DNA of 64,000 nucleotides from Pelodera strongyloides (lineage: Eukaryota; Nematoda; Chromadorea; Rhabditida; Rhabditidae): the NCBI GenBank assembly GCA_036852015.1, contig JAANDG010000151.1:202295-266294 (forward strand). The letters run 5' to 3'. The translations under genes and the position numbers were made by a program. The notes beneath the pieces are model-generated. The model was not told where the DNA came from, did no database searches, and saw only the letters and a list, made by a program, of their open reading frames with translations. Shown in pieces: positions 47,101 to 57,814 of this stretch. Each line of letters opens with the position of its first letter. The stretch's first letter is position 1.

Positions 47101-47622
47101 TTACGAGTCGTAGCCGACATCATTTTCCGAGAACACAAACACGCGTGCGTGTACTTTTTCTCTTTCGAGGCAATGCTCTGTATCTGAGTCCACCAGAACA
47201 CAGCAGTAAGCGCTTTGCTCGGCTTCGTCCAGAACTTTGTTGATATAGTTATCCACTATAAACCAACGAGTGTTATTTTAGTTTTTATCGTTTCGCTCTT
47301 AGGCCTGCTCTTCTATCGGACTACTAGTTTTGTCATTAAACACTTCAATAGAAACAGCAAAAGAAACAACAGGATACTATCATAATCTACTAGTCCTTCG
47401 CGACCTTCATAAACGAAAAAGTTACCAAGGCTATATTAAACAACTCAAAACAAAATTCTTACCTTGTGCCTGATTGAAATGGTGCCACGGGTCGCACACT
47501 CTCTCGGAGCTGATGCGGCAAAGACTGAGAAACTCCTGTGCCAGAAGCTTCGGCGAAAAATACGTATTGTATGCCATCAGGGAGGATGCCAAGCACATCA
47601 GAAAGAGCATTATTTCGCGCAT
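44199..47622 (-). CDS. Divergent MOLO1-like membrane protein, gene F (about 253 aa, seven exons)
   Basis: Exons: 47463-47622, 47105-47255, 45980-46079, 45623-45665, 45119-45191, 44674-44796, 44199-44310; phases 1,2,0,1,2,2; 762 nt ending in TAG. Signal peptide MREIMLFLMCLASSLMA, then ERVCDPWHHFNQ (the CDP hallmark). Exon 2 has YCCVLVDSDTEHCL and VFVFSENDVGY; exon 3 ends GPCARLILHTVSDNR. Exon 4 is only 43 nt and exon 5 only 73 nt (76 and 109 nt in A). Exon 6 supplies the likely helix FRICLSGFLAWCEFFFFLLIY, part of which comes from a 14-bp T run, then a basic segment; exon 7 adds KSYIVNRVRGYLFNRG. Exons 1-3 are convincing by phase and motif. Exons 5-7 are supported only by clean splice sites and matching frame; ending the gene at the TAG just after exon 6 is an alternative. 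ATAG abuts the start ATG. Intron 2 contains a 346-bp TTAA element. Confidence 0.6.
45338..45556 (-). repeat. Dispersed repeat, copy 2 (inverse of 10036-10258)
   Basis: GTTACGGAAGTATAATTCGAATAAATTGTTCCG and GACGCCTCAGGCGGCG match the complement of 10036-10258. It lies in gene F intron 4, beside exon 4. Confidence 0.7.
46111..46456. mobile_element. TTAA element family GGGA-ATA, copy in gene F intron 2
   Basis: 346 bp, TTAAAGGGAATATGTAGGCC ... TGCCTACATATTCCCTTTAA; about 80% like 19571-19931 by eye. Confidence 0.9.
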
Positions 47623-48553
47623 CTATGTAATATTACAAATGTTAATTCTAGCTTGAGCAAAACAATTGCTAAGAAGTTCTTAGAATAAAAATTGGAAAAG
47701 GAAAGTAAGTTGCGTTAAAGAATGCGCTGCCCAATGGGGTAAGTTGTACATTTGTATAGCCTAGAAGCAGATTTTAGATCAAAAAAGTAACGAGCAGTTA
47801 TGATGACGTAAATAAGCGTACTGTATTTCTGGGTCTTAAGAAGCAGTACGGATTACTGTAATTAGGAATACACTATACAATCTTACACAATTCCTGGTGG
47901 TGCATGCATTTCGCACTCTTCTGGCGAACAACATGCGCTTGTTATATTCTGCCGACGCACTATTTCTCTTACTCCTTAATTAAATGGTGTTTCCTATCTG
48001 CGTACACCACCCAAACTAGTAATCTACGGAGCAGCCGCAGCGCATGATGTGGGCACTCAAATAGGCGTGCGCGCGTCGATCTCCAGTCCCAAGCATAATA
48101 TTGCGTCACCTTTCACGATACGTTGTTAATTCACTCACTTTTTTCATGTTTTTTTCTTTCGTATTTCAGTTCGAGGCTTTCGGTGCTAAGCTCATAGTCA
48201 AGTAATCCGCATCCAGCCAGCACATTGACAGACCACAACTCTCGGCTTCTATATTCCTGAAAAGTATGCTGTTATTAGCTTCTAAACTGTCTTGTGTAGA
48301 ACTACGCTCTCCTATTTGTGGGCCATTTTCAATTCAGAGGCCTACTAGTGACGCAAGGATACGGGCTAATGCCATATTTTCTACTTATTCCGACAACTTC
48401 ATTCCCATTCTATGACTATAAAGCAATCAGACTAGCAATCGCACGGTTACAACATCGCACCAGGCACATAGCAATATGTATATATTATGTACATCGGAAT
48501 GTATACATCGTCTTACATAATATACCGCACCACGGCGTTCAGCTAACGGTGAG

Positions 48554-48660
48554 TTAAAGGGACAGGCCCACCGATATAAACCTATATTTAGTATTTGATT
48601 ATAATGCATATAAGGGTCTTTATTACAATATATACAAACCAAATATCATACAGCTTCACC
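48554..48660. mobile_element. TTAA foldback family GGGA-CAG, left fragment
   Basis: TTAAAGGGACAGGCCCACCG ... TATTACAATATATACAAAC, matching the left arm of 42613-43008. Confidence 0.75.
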
Positions 48661-49443
48661 CTGGGGACGTGTTTTCGGTGAACTTTCCTTACGAAAGGTA
48701 CCGCTGACAGGTCATTTGCATAGTCTTTTTCATATACACCTTTGAAATGCCTATGCAAGTCTAGTCATAGTCATAGTTATAGTCATTAGTCATAACAAGT
48801 CCAGTCATAGTTTAGAATAATTACTTTCATGCGCTTGGGATTTTCCCATTACTGTCATGTTCGCGTCGTTCATAACAGCATAATTGTAATTGAATCTATG
48901 TGAACAGAGAAAAAAACTGAAGTTAACATGAAGTAAACGTGTGTAGAATAAAGATCCAATTTTTGTGTAGTAATTCTTTACGCGCATCTTCTGGGTTTTT
49001 TCGTACCCTTGAATGTCTTTACATGGTGACTACTACCAATTTGGCACATGCTAGTTTTCTGCAGAAGACTGAAGGTTTCACTTTTCCTTACTTCGCCTTA
49101 CCCTATAGACCATAGACTCCCCATCCGTCCCAAAAAGAACCAAAAGGGCAATCAAAAAGAAATGAAAGTCTCACATTTTGCTTTTAGGATCGGCCAGCTT
49201 TCGCAACTCCTGCTCACACATTGCATTTGCATCGACATATGTTTTGCTCCGACAACTATAATATACACATACATGAATATACATGGTGAAAGATTTTGGA
49301 CAACCTGGTGTCATTCAACTTATGCACGGAATATGATTAGAATAAACAATCGTGTTTGCAAACTTGAGCCCCTGTTAGCATACATACACTGAAATGCAGC
49401 TGTCTTTAACACGTTCCAAAAATCGTTCTTCTCTGTTCCTACT

Positions 49444-49584
49444 TGACAGGGAGTTTCCCTCAAACACCCATACTGACAGGGAGTTTCCCTCAAGGACAGC
49501 CTGTCGCCCGTATCAAAAAGTCCTATTCATAACAGTTCCTAACTGACAGGGAGTTTCCCTCAATGACCGTAACCTGTCGCCCGT
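49444..49584 (+). repeat. Repeated hairpin motif TGACAGGGAGTTTCCCTCAA
   Basis: Three identical 20-base copies at 49444, 49474 and 49544; each contains the hairpin GGGA-GTT-TCCC. CCTGTCGCCCGT occurs at 49500 and 49573, after copies 2 and 3. Confidence 0.85.
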
Positions 49585-51727
49585 CGACATGAGTACGCTA
49601 GTATCCAATCCACGAACCCTCAATTTTTTAGCGTTGCGCTGTATTTCGCGTACTTTTTTAAATATTTTTTTTCGGTTTTGAATTCAAGAAATGTAGGATT
49701 TTACTTCCCTTTGCCTTGTTCTTGTTGTTATGTGTTTGTTATTGCTTTTCGTTATAAACTGTTTTTGGAATGAAGGGAATACCCTGCAGCTTGAACCTCT
49801 TAAATGGCTGTTATCGAAACTTTTGATAACAGTCATTGTAGAGGGCACATACTTAAGCAGATACTTCTCAGTCTTTTAGAATCTAAATTTTTCCTTAATA
49901 TCGGGCTGTCAATGAGCCAGTCGACAATGTGGAAAGCTGCTGGCCACGAATGTGCGCAAGTGTTTCTTTTTCGCAGGTACGTTGTCATTTTACTTTAATT
50001 CCTCGTTTTATTCAAACACCAATCTATTAGACGGTATCACTAAAAGCCCAGCAAGTCATGTTTATTTCACGTTCCAGGTATTATCGCATTCAAACCTTTC
50101 CATTTTGTTGGATAGTTAGTATGAAGTTGGTTTGAGGTTTTTTTTCTCGTGCTGCATACCAGACTTCATGACTGTCTTACTATGAATGCTAAAAATAGTG
50201 ATATGATTCAAATAGAACTGGGATTTGTTTAATAAAGGTATTCTGAATAGGATATACAATATGCTGCACATACACATCTGTGTGAACAGAGCTAGAGGGA
50301 TGGTGTGGTTTAATCTAACAATTCGGTTTGATATTCGCTTTACTGAACTGTTCTTTAGGAAAGTGCACTAACGAAGTGAAAGGGGAACTGGGTAGTTGTA
50401 TACTTATTGTGATTTTTATGTTAATATTTTCGCAGTTTCAGCACCAAACCAAATGAGCCGAGGAATGGGTATACTGACTAGTGGGAAAACGGGAATGGGT
50501 ATCGATGCTACATGCGACACGACATAAAAAGAGGAGGAAGGAGGGAGAAGAATATTAGAGGATCATCGCATCACCTACGGAGTACGGATACACCAATTCA
50601 GAAGTGAAGGTGTGGAAATTTTCATATCGCTTAATATCTCAAACGAATTGTCAAAATTGTTGTATTGGATTGCTCATCGTGATGTCTTTTAGGTGTCGTA
50701 CGTAATCAAACGCGGACAGTATTTGGATGGCGACGCACTACCGCTATACTATCTATCATTCAGAAGGTTTGTCCAAGTTTGTTACTATTATGATTTTCTT
50801 TGCTCTATATAAATGATTATGAATGTGCGAGAAGCGAGAAACTCCATAATTCTTAAACTTGTAATTTTTCAAAAGAAATACAGGTGAGTTGATAGAATAG
50901 CACCCCAGCACTTGAGTAGATTGCCCCATGCCCCATGGAGGAGTATTGCTGTATTGCAATGATCCTGTGTAGTATGGTCTCCATTTTTAATATGTACCGT
51001 TTAGCTATTTCCTATTTGCCAAGTGGGGTAGTATGTGTTTTTCGTTTAACTCCGTGTCGCCAGGGTTATGTCTTTGGGGGCACGAAAGGACGCCACCGTG
51101 TCAGTTTCAGCGGGCGACACCCTGCCAAACAGGAACATAGTTTATGACCTTTCCTTTCAGCTTGTCTTCTGCTTTGGCACACCGCGGTGTTATTTAAAAA
51201 ATAATAAATAAATAATGGCGAAGATCACCCTCCTCCAAGGTAAGTTCATTGCTTAATTGCACCAATAGTTTTTCTTTTTTTAAGAGCAATATTCACGTAC
51301 AACAATTTTTTTTTCTGTTTTTTTTTTTTTTGCAGGACGTTTCTAGTGATGGCGTAAAGTCGAAACCGGTCGAAAAAACACTTAGTTTCGTGTGTCCTCT
51401 TATATTGAGAGTCAGAAAAAGCTCTGATTATATCATCTAGCTGTCACAAACAATTTACCATACCCTCGCCACCCAACAATCGCTTATCATTGGCCAAACG
51501 GCTACACATAATACACTGCCAATTAAGGTGGTCGCTAGCAACAAACATTAAAACAGCATTTAACGGTGCAAAAGTTGCATTGAATTTATTGAATAATAAA
51601 TATTTATCAACACATTCAGAAATGTGTATCAATATGATGAAAGATATTTAATAACAATAACCGGATGATGGTGTACAATCATATTATCTTCAATACATGT
51701 TCACTTCAATCTCGTTTGTGATTAGTC

Positions 51728-52082
51728 TTAAAGGGATAGGTACACCTCTAATTCCACCTTTTTTATGACTTTTATTGACAGTATGCCCTATGACGGTTAA
51801 AATGCGAAAATTGAAGTAAATTTCCTTTGCTCCTCAAGCCAGGATCAAGCTCAAAAGCTTACATATAAGCTACCTCGATTTACCGTTTGAATGCGGTTAC
51901 GTTATGCCAGTTGTTTTATAAAGTCGAGGTAGCTTAGCTTTGAGCTTGATTCTAGTTCGAGCTTGGTTCTAGTTCGAGGAGCAAAGGAAATTTACTGCAA
52001 TTTTCGCATTTTGACCGTCATAGGTCATACTAACAATAGAAATTATAAAAAGGTCGAATTCGAGGTAAAACTATCCCTTTAA
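51728..52082. mobile_element. TTAA foldback family GGGA-TAG (TTAAAGGGATAGG)
   Basis: 355 bp; TTAAAGGGATAGGTACACCT ... TTCGAGGTAAAACTATCCCTTTAA; inner arms GAGGTAGCTTA / TAAGCTACCTC. Confidence 0.85.
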
Positions 52083-53154
52083 AATTTCAGGATCAACTTT
52101 CGATTGTTATGATTTGGATTGTTATGATTTCTTGGGTCGCCAAGCTACCTCTACCTTCCTCCTTCCTCCACAAATAACATTTCTACGCAGGTATTTCCAT
52201 CCGTCATAACCTTTTGGCGTAAAAATGCCAAAACAAAAACAAACAAAAAACGAAAAAAAACATACCGTATTGCAGAACGTGATAAGCTTTCCCAACTCCT
52301 GTTGCTTTTCTAACTCATAATGCCGCCTTGTAAGCTTTCGTTCTCAGGCTGCAAATAGCAAAAATACATTAAAGGGTATACGTATGCCCAAGTAAGCACG
52401 CGTCCGGCGGGTAGCCGTAACCGCACCGCGCGCTTCAGAACATTGTAAGTTACACCTGTCAATTTCCTTTGTTAGCGCGATAGCGCTAACATAGTTTGGG
52501 TTTGATCCGAGAGCCCTTTTTTCCAGTTTTCACCCTGAATTTGGTCCTAGACCAAAAATTGAAATTCTTTCGGTCTAATTAGTGAAAAGACCACATTTCT
52601 TAATATCTGCGAAAATTTCAGATAAAAATATCAACTTGCACGAAATTGAGGACCAAATAAGCAAAATTTGCAAAACATGCGGAAGAAATGTCTGTGTGTG
52701 TGTGCACCCCCCCCCCCACTCACTCAAGATACGGTATTTTAGACGCCTAATTTATTGAGTGCTTTATTTGCATTATTAATCATTATAGTCTTAATTATTA
52801 TTTTTATTTTTATGTCCTTTAGGTAAATAACTCTAGGTGCGCGCTAACAGTACGCGCCGTTGAAACACAATACATCGTTTCAATGGTATATTTCTTCAGA
52901 GCAAAAGTACTTATTTGTTGTTTTGTGATATTCCGAGTTCCTTTTCTATTCGGTGGGTAGATAGGGTCCCACAGCGCGATTTGCAGTGCTACAGTAACCG
53001 CGCGGATTTTGAAGGCACTTTTCAAGAAAAGATGAATTTTTTATTCATTCTGGTCTGTTGGTTACCAGAGCGTTGACCGTTTTTGTTCTTTGTTTAAGAG
53101 GGGAAGCCCAAATCCCACCCTCCCAAAGGTTGATGTACACCATATTGTTTTCAG

Positions 53155-54285
53155 TACCTCGGAAGTGGTCGGCAGTGATGGACTTGTGCAGGACAGTGGG
53201 GAGACGGGATCTGATCACGGTGATCCACGGGATTGCGAATGCGGAACGCGCGCCATCGACGTTTAAGATCTATACGCAGTTGGAAAAATCGCGGCGCCAA
53301 TTTGCACAGTCACATGGGTTCAGTCAGGAGGACGCTAACTCGTTAATTCTGTATTTGCTGCACCGGAACGCGATCGTGGGCCCAGCCAGTGTTCAGCTGC
53401 AGATCGCTTCGTTTAAGGTAAAATTAGTTTTGAGAGAGGGTATTTATGGGAAGGACTGCATCCTTATCACAAATTGAATTATTGCAAGTGGTGACGGAGA
53501 ACAGGGGCCGTACAGGGGCCGTATCCGTGTAGCTAGGATTTTTCATTAGCCGGGAATGGCGTATATGTAGAGAAGGAATTTAAACAAAATGGGGGTTTTG
53601 CAATTTATTTATTTTTTATTCGTTTGCAGTGGATGTATGGGCCGCTCGCACCGGAGGTTGATAGAGTGGTGGCGGCTATCCGAGATGCGAAAAGACGGAC
53701 TGTGCCTACCGTTCACAAGAGCCCAGCAGATCTATCCAAATTGCAAGCCTTCATCGAGCACGGGCTATCATCTAACTCCCAAAAGGACATCGATACTGCC
53801 GTGATGGCTGTGCTATTGTACGCGGCGCTGCTGCGTGTTTCGGAGCTTGTCAAGCTGAGATGGAAAGACATCACTATCAAGGGTGAGGAATTTGAACTTG
53901 CTATACGGCGGGCGAAAAACGACCAATTGGGCAAGGGCCGTTCCACTACGATTTGTCTGCCAAACGGTTCGCAAAGCAGGGATTTGTGGAACAAATGGCG
54001 GTGTCCAGAACCACTGAACAAGGTTTCCTATTTCGAGGAAGGCGGGCTGGCGCTCATATATCACGAGCCACAGCACAGTCTAAAATTAAACTTCTCGCCT
54101 CTAAGCTCGGATTCCCGGAACTCACATCCCACTCTTTCAGAGCTGGAGCTGCAACGACAGAAGCTGCTCGAGGGACCCCGTTGGAAGCTCTGCGGAGGAG
54201 GGGAAGATGGCTCTCGTCCGCGGGAATTGCCCCTTACTTACAGGATTCGAAGGGAGCCCAGGGAGGATGTACTGCCCTTGTGTAA
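53155..54285 (+). pseudogene. Tyrosine recombinase (phage-integrase fold), intron-containing, one frame break
   Basis: Two exons are clear: 53155-53417 and 53630-54285, joined in phase 0 (AAG|gtaaaa ... gtttgcag|TGG). Exon 1 encodes a core-binding SAM-like domain (TFKIYTQLEKSRRQFAQ ... YLLHRNAI). Exon 2 encodes the catalytic domain with every expected element: Arg in LLRVSELVKLRW, a beta-hairpin Lys in RRAKNDQLG, HSFR (HxxR), GRW in place of the second His, and the nucleophile in APYLQDS. Near 53955-53965 the reading frame shifts by one base (net loss of one or gain of two), so HSFR through YLQDS is read in a second frame; either a pseudogene or a sequencing slip. The ACCEPTOR before 53155 (ttttcag) implies at least one more upstream exon; an in-frame ATG at 53178 is an alternative start. 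Such enzymes belong to DIRS-type retroelements or Crypton DNA transposons; no reverse transcriptase is seen nearby. Two AATAAA signals in a repeat follow at 54610-54655. Confidence 0.8.
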
Positions 54286-54607
54286 CATTTCTCATAGCTC
54301 TTATTTTGGTATTGCCTAGCCACGTTTTATGTTTCTGTTTATGTTAAGGTAGACGCTAGTTACCGGTCGTTGCGTCAGGGATCTCGCTCTGTGAATAGAC
54401 TTTTTGTTTTCGTTTCGGTGTTTGTTCAATTGTTACCTCTTGGAGATTGTTTTTAGCCCGCGTTTTACAGTAGCTAGTTTTTAATAGTTTAGTTCCCAGT
54501 AAGGGTGTGGTAGAAAATAGCACTTCTACATCGTGTTTTCGTGTCTCTATTGTTTATAAGTATAGTATTTATATTAGTAGTTATATTAAAGTTATCATTG
54601 GTCAAGT

Positions 54608-54658
54608 GCTCTGAAAATCAATAAACCGTTAACTCTGAAAATCAATAAACCGTTTACC
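54608..54658 (+). repeat. Tandem CTGAAAATCAATAAACCGTT repeat with poly(A) signals
   Basis: The 20-base motif occurs twice, each copy containing AATAAA. It lies about 330 bp after the recombinase stop and probably marks the 3' end of that transcript. Confidence 0.6.
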
Positions 54659-55070
54659 TTAAGTTCGGATGATAGTGAATGTTTGAAGTTTGATTTATTG
54701 GTAATTATTTGGTCAGTGGAATAAGCACAAAACTGAGATTTTGTGTGTGAGTGAGAGCTGCTTCTGAAAGGAACAGGTCGAAACGAGCCACAAAATAGTT
54801 ACTAAATAGTATTATTGTTGTTGCCAACTAGGTAATTAAAACGAATAAAGTTAAGTCGTCCGGGGAAAGGGGTTGTCAACCATTTTCAAAATTCAATCTA
54901 AAAATTATGAAGCTCGGCTGATCAATGTTTGAACGCACGTATGCAATTTCTGCAAAAACAAAGCATAATTTTAAGAAAAAATTTTTTTGTGCACACGAGT
55001 GTGTAAAGCTAATAGTAACTAAAACGTCTACTAGTAACTAAAACGTCTAATAGTAACTAAAACGTCTAAA

Positions 55071-55422
55071 CATGCAACCATTCCGAGGTGGTTATTTTCG
55101 GTTACCTATGATTATGAAGGGAAGCGAGGCATAATTGAAGCGCATTATTGATTTATTGCCGCGAATTTTTCAACCTAAAGATCATGAAGCTCGGCTGATG
55201 AGAGCTCGTATGGAATTTCTGCAAAACCAAAGCATAATTTTAAGAAACTATCCTGATTTGCATGGGAATGTAATTTTCGGAAATCCGTTCAAAACCCCAC
55301 TGTGGCGTAGCCGCTTTAAACGTTCAAGCTTATTTGAAAATACACCTATTTTTCCATATTATCCGCGTTCAAGAACGATCTATTGCTTGTTTTTAAGAAC
55401 TATATTTACCTGTAAAAGGTAA
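55071..55422 (+). pseudogene. Unrecognised broken reading frame, possible processed gene copy
   Basis: From the ATG at 55071 a short frame (MQPFRGGYFRLPMIMKGSEA) meets a TAA. One frame over, 55135-55422 encodes about 95 residues with a natural-looking composition (KRIIDLLPRIFQ, EARLMRARMEFLQNQ, NYPDLHGNVIFGNP). No intron is evident and AATAAA follows at about 55450, which would suit a retrocopy. I do not recognise the protein. Part of the same sequence, around residues DHEARL to IILRN, occurs again upstream at 54896-54982 in damaged form, so this stretch is partly duplicated. Confidence 0.3.
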
Positions 55423-55576
55423 ATAACCCTACAGTCGCTTACGAACAAAATAAATTATAACACCCAACGATGAAACTCGAGTGTGCGCGGCAAACCCTGG
55501 CGTCATAATAATAATAATCTTTATTTGTCGGATATACTACACAATACGTTACGAAAGCATGTAATATAGGCACCCC

Positions 55577-55858
55577 TTAAAGGGACAGGCCCATCAAAAT
55601 AAACCTATATTTACGATACGTTCGTAATGACTATCAAGCATTTTTATTACAATATATACAAACTAAATTTCACCATTATTCGCCCTGGAAAACTTTTTTC
55701 CAATGCGCTCAACGCATATGTATACCATAAAACTGCAGATTTCAAGCTATATATGCAAATTTTAATCGCATTATAATTTCACGATAAAATTGCATAGACG
55801 ACAAGGATATTTGCGGCTTTATGGTATACATTTAAGCTGAGCGCATCGGAAAAAATTT
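55577..55858. mobile_element. TTAA foldback family GGGA-CAG, right end lost
   Basis: TTAAAGGGACAGGCCCATCA through GAGCGCATCGGAAAAAATTTTA; equals 42613-43008 up to the middle of the right arm. Confidence 0.85.
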
Positions 55859-57015
55859 TACAGTAAACGGCCGTTACCAAAGCACTCTGTTCTTCTACTG
55901 CACGTTTCCCGCGAAACCAAAATAAATCCCACGTTTCCTGGCAGCCAAACACCCAATCCCACGTTTCATGAAAAGTCGCATGTCTCCTGACAGATTAGCC
56001 AATCATGTCCCGCAATTAAACACTAGGCAAGTCTTAGTGTTAGAGGCAAGGCCCCTATTTAGCGCTCGCAATAAGGTCGGAATCCCGCGTTTCGCGCTTG
56101 TTTGGGAGAAAACGTGGGATTACGACTACCGCTAAACTGCGAATGAGGAACATAGTATAGGCACATGGGCAAACATAATAAAATCAATAGTTTGTTTAAG
56201 AAACCCTTACCATGCAGGTGGTGGTGGTAAGCAGTTAGTGTTCTGCTCGACTCATTTTCGTTGTTACAATGTTAATAATTCATTTAGGTCAATGCTTTAG
56301 AGGACCCTATGTTCAATGAAAAGCACGTTTTTTGCACAAGTTTGCACTTCTCTGCACACAATAAGGCACAACCTTACAAACAGTCCTTTATGGTACCTTG
56401 TAGAAATTTTCATGGCGAACATTTCCGTATAAAAAAGGCTATGTTTCTAAGCTCACTCAAAAGGAAGTTATGAAGTCTTGAAGTATGCATAAATGCGCCG
56501 TTCCTAAACTAGCAATTAGAGCATTTCACACAATAACTTCCTTCAAAAAGCACCTAACAAGGTATTTTTTATCGTGTTTTACATGACTTTGTCGAATTCA
56601 GGAGTTAATCTTCAGACCCACTATTAAAATTAACCCAAATTAGCCTAATTGCACAATAGCTTTAATTTTTGTGCTGAAAATGGTAGTGTTTATGTCTTTC
56701 GCCATACTTGATTTGCCTGTGTTAAAATTTTCCCCAAAAATTTGGTACGAGTTTTCTAGAGGAGTGCGCCTATATACTTTCGTGATGCACTGTAGATGAG
56801 GCGAAACATGCGAACTAGATTGTAAATAACCAAAGGAAGCTTAATAGAACCAAACAAGAGTTTGGCGACGAATGGGCGAGGTGTGCGGCGAGGCTGCGAA
56901 ACCGTTTTGTAATATGCAAAATAGGATGAGTACCGTAGACAGGATCCACAGAAAAGAGGGGAAGACTTTTTTGGATGGGCCTGGTTTCTGACTTAAAGAT
57001 GTAAATTGTAATTAG

Positions 57016-57487
57016 GTCATGTGAAAAGAGGACAATATTTTATCGTGAAAAAGAGTCCTTGAATGGAAAGTTTGGGTTTCATCATGTCTTAAAACTACGA
57101 AAAGAGGCCAATATTTGATGAATCGGATTCTGTAAAAAGTGAACAATATTCTGCGTATATGCTCAAATCCTGCAACTTTAATACCCAAACTGGCTATTTC
57201 TTTTATGTAGTCTTCCATTTTTTGACAGGTGTTTATATTTGTTAGCTACATCTCATCTTCAGTTGTTATGTTATGCAAAAACATTGCAAAGACTGCGGGC
57301 ATATTCCAGAGTAGCTTGCGAGCTTGCCATCCTATAAAGAAATGAATGCTAATGAAGCCAATAAAATGAAATAAATGCCAGTTTGGGTATTAAGGTCAAA
57401 TATTGGCCTCTTTTCGTAGTTTTAAGACATGATGAAACCCAAACTTTCCATTCAAGGACTCTTTTCCAAGATAAAATTTAGTTATAG
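57016..57487. mobile_element. Foldback element with GTTTGGGTTTCATCATG arms
   Basis: AAAGTTTGGGTTTCATCATG ... GAAAAGAGGCCAATATTTGA in the left arm is repeated inverted at 57377-57487; CCAGTTTGGGTATTAA / TTAATACCCAAACTGG lie inside. Confidence 0.78.
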
Positions 57488-57532
57488 GGTTTCTCGCCAT
57501 GCTTGACTGTATCATTGGTTTCTTAAAGCGAA

Positions 57533-57690
57533 ATACCGGCCTGTTTTTGAAGCGCATCGAGTATCCTTGCTTTCTTATGCTTCACTGCAAATGAACATAA
57601 ATTAGAATAGAAAATAGACCCCAATCAGACCACACTTACAATTAGCGCAACTGCATTGTAGATATTAGAGATGCGTTTCAAAAATCCTAA
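57533..57690. mobile_element. TTAA element family GCG-1, right end lost
   Basis: TTAAAGCGAAATACCGGCCT ... GATGCGTTTCAAAAATCC. Confidence 0.72.
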
Positions 57691-57814
57691 AGAGGCTTAT
57701 TGTACAACGTAAAATACCTATGAAATCGTATTTTTCCTAATTTTCGTTATTGCGTTTCTCGCGATTCTTTTCAAAAGTTATCCTTACAGTGTTTATTGCC
57801 AAATTGGGTGTACA

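Larger units (their letters stand above)
47623..53154. other. Intergenic interval between gene F and the recombinase
   Basis: No gene that I can support. Features: part of a foldback element (48554-48660), a repeated hairpin motif (49444-49584), a full foldback element (51728-52082), a TTAAAGGGTATACGTATGCCC end at 52371 followed by GC-rich DNA with the hairpin TTAGCGCGATAGCGCTAA near 52473, and a C run at 52708. Short frames here have no joinable exons. Confidence 0.5.
54286..57814. other. Interval between recombinase and Tc1 element
   Basis: Contains the recombinase 3' flank, the unrecognised broken frame at 55071-55422, a truncated foldback element at 55577, AAACGTGGGATT / AATCCCACGTTT inverted segments between 55928 and 56135, a foldback element at 57016-57487 and a GCG-1 element at 57533. 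Nothing coding is seen in 55900-57000. Confidence 0.55.

Noticed and set aside
49444..49584. CRISPR-like spacing of three 20-mers
   Set aside because: Spacers of 10 and 50 bp are irregular, there are only three copies, and the genome is eukaryotic.
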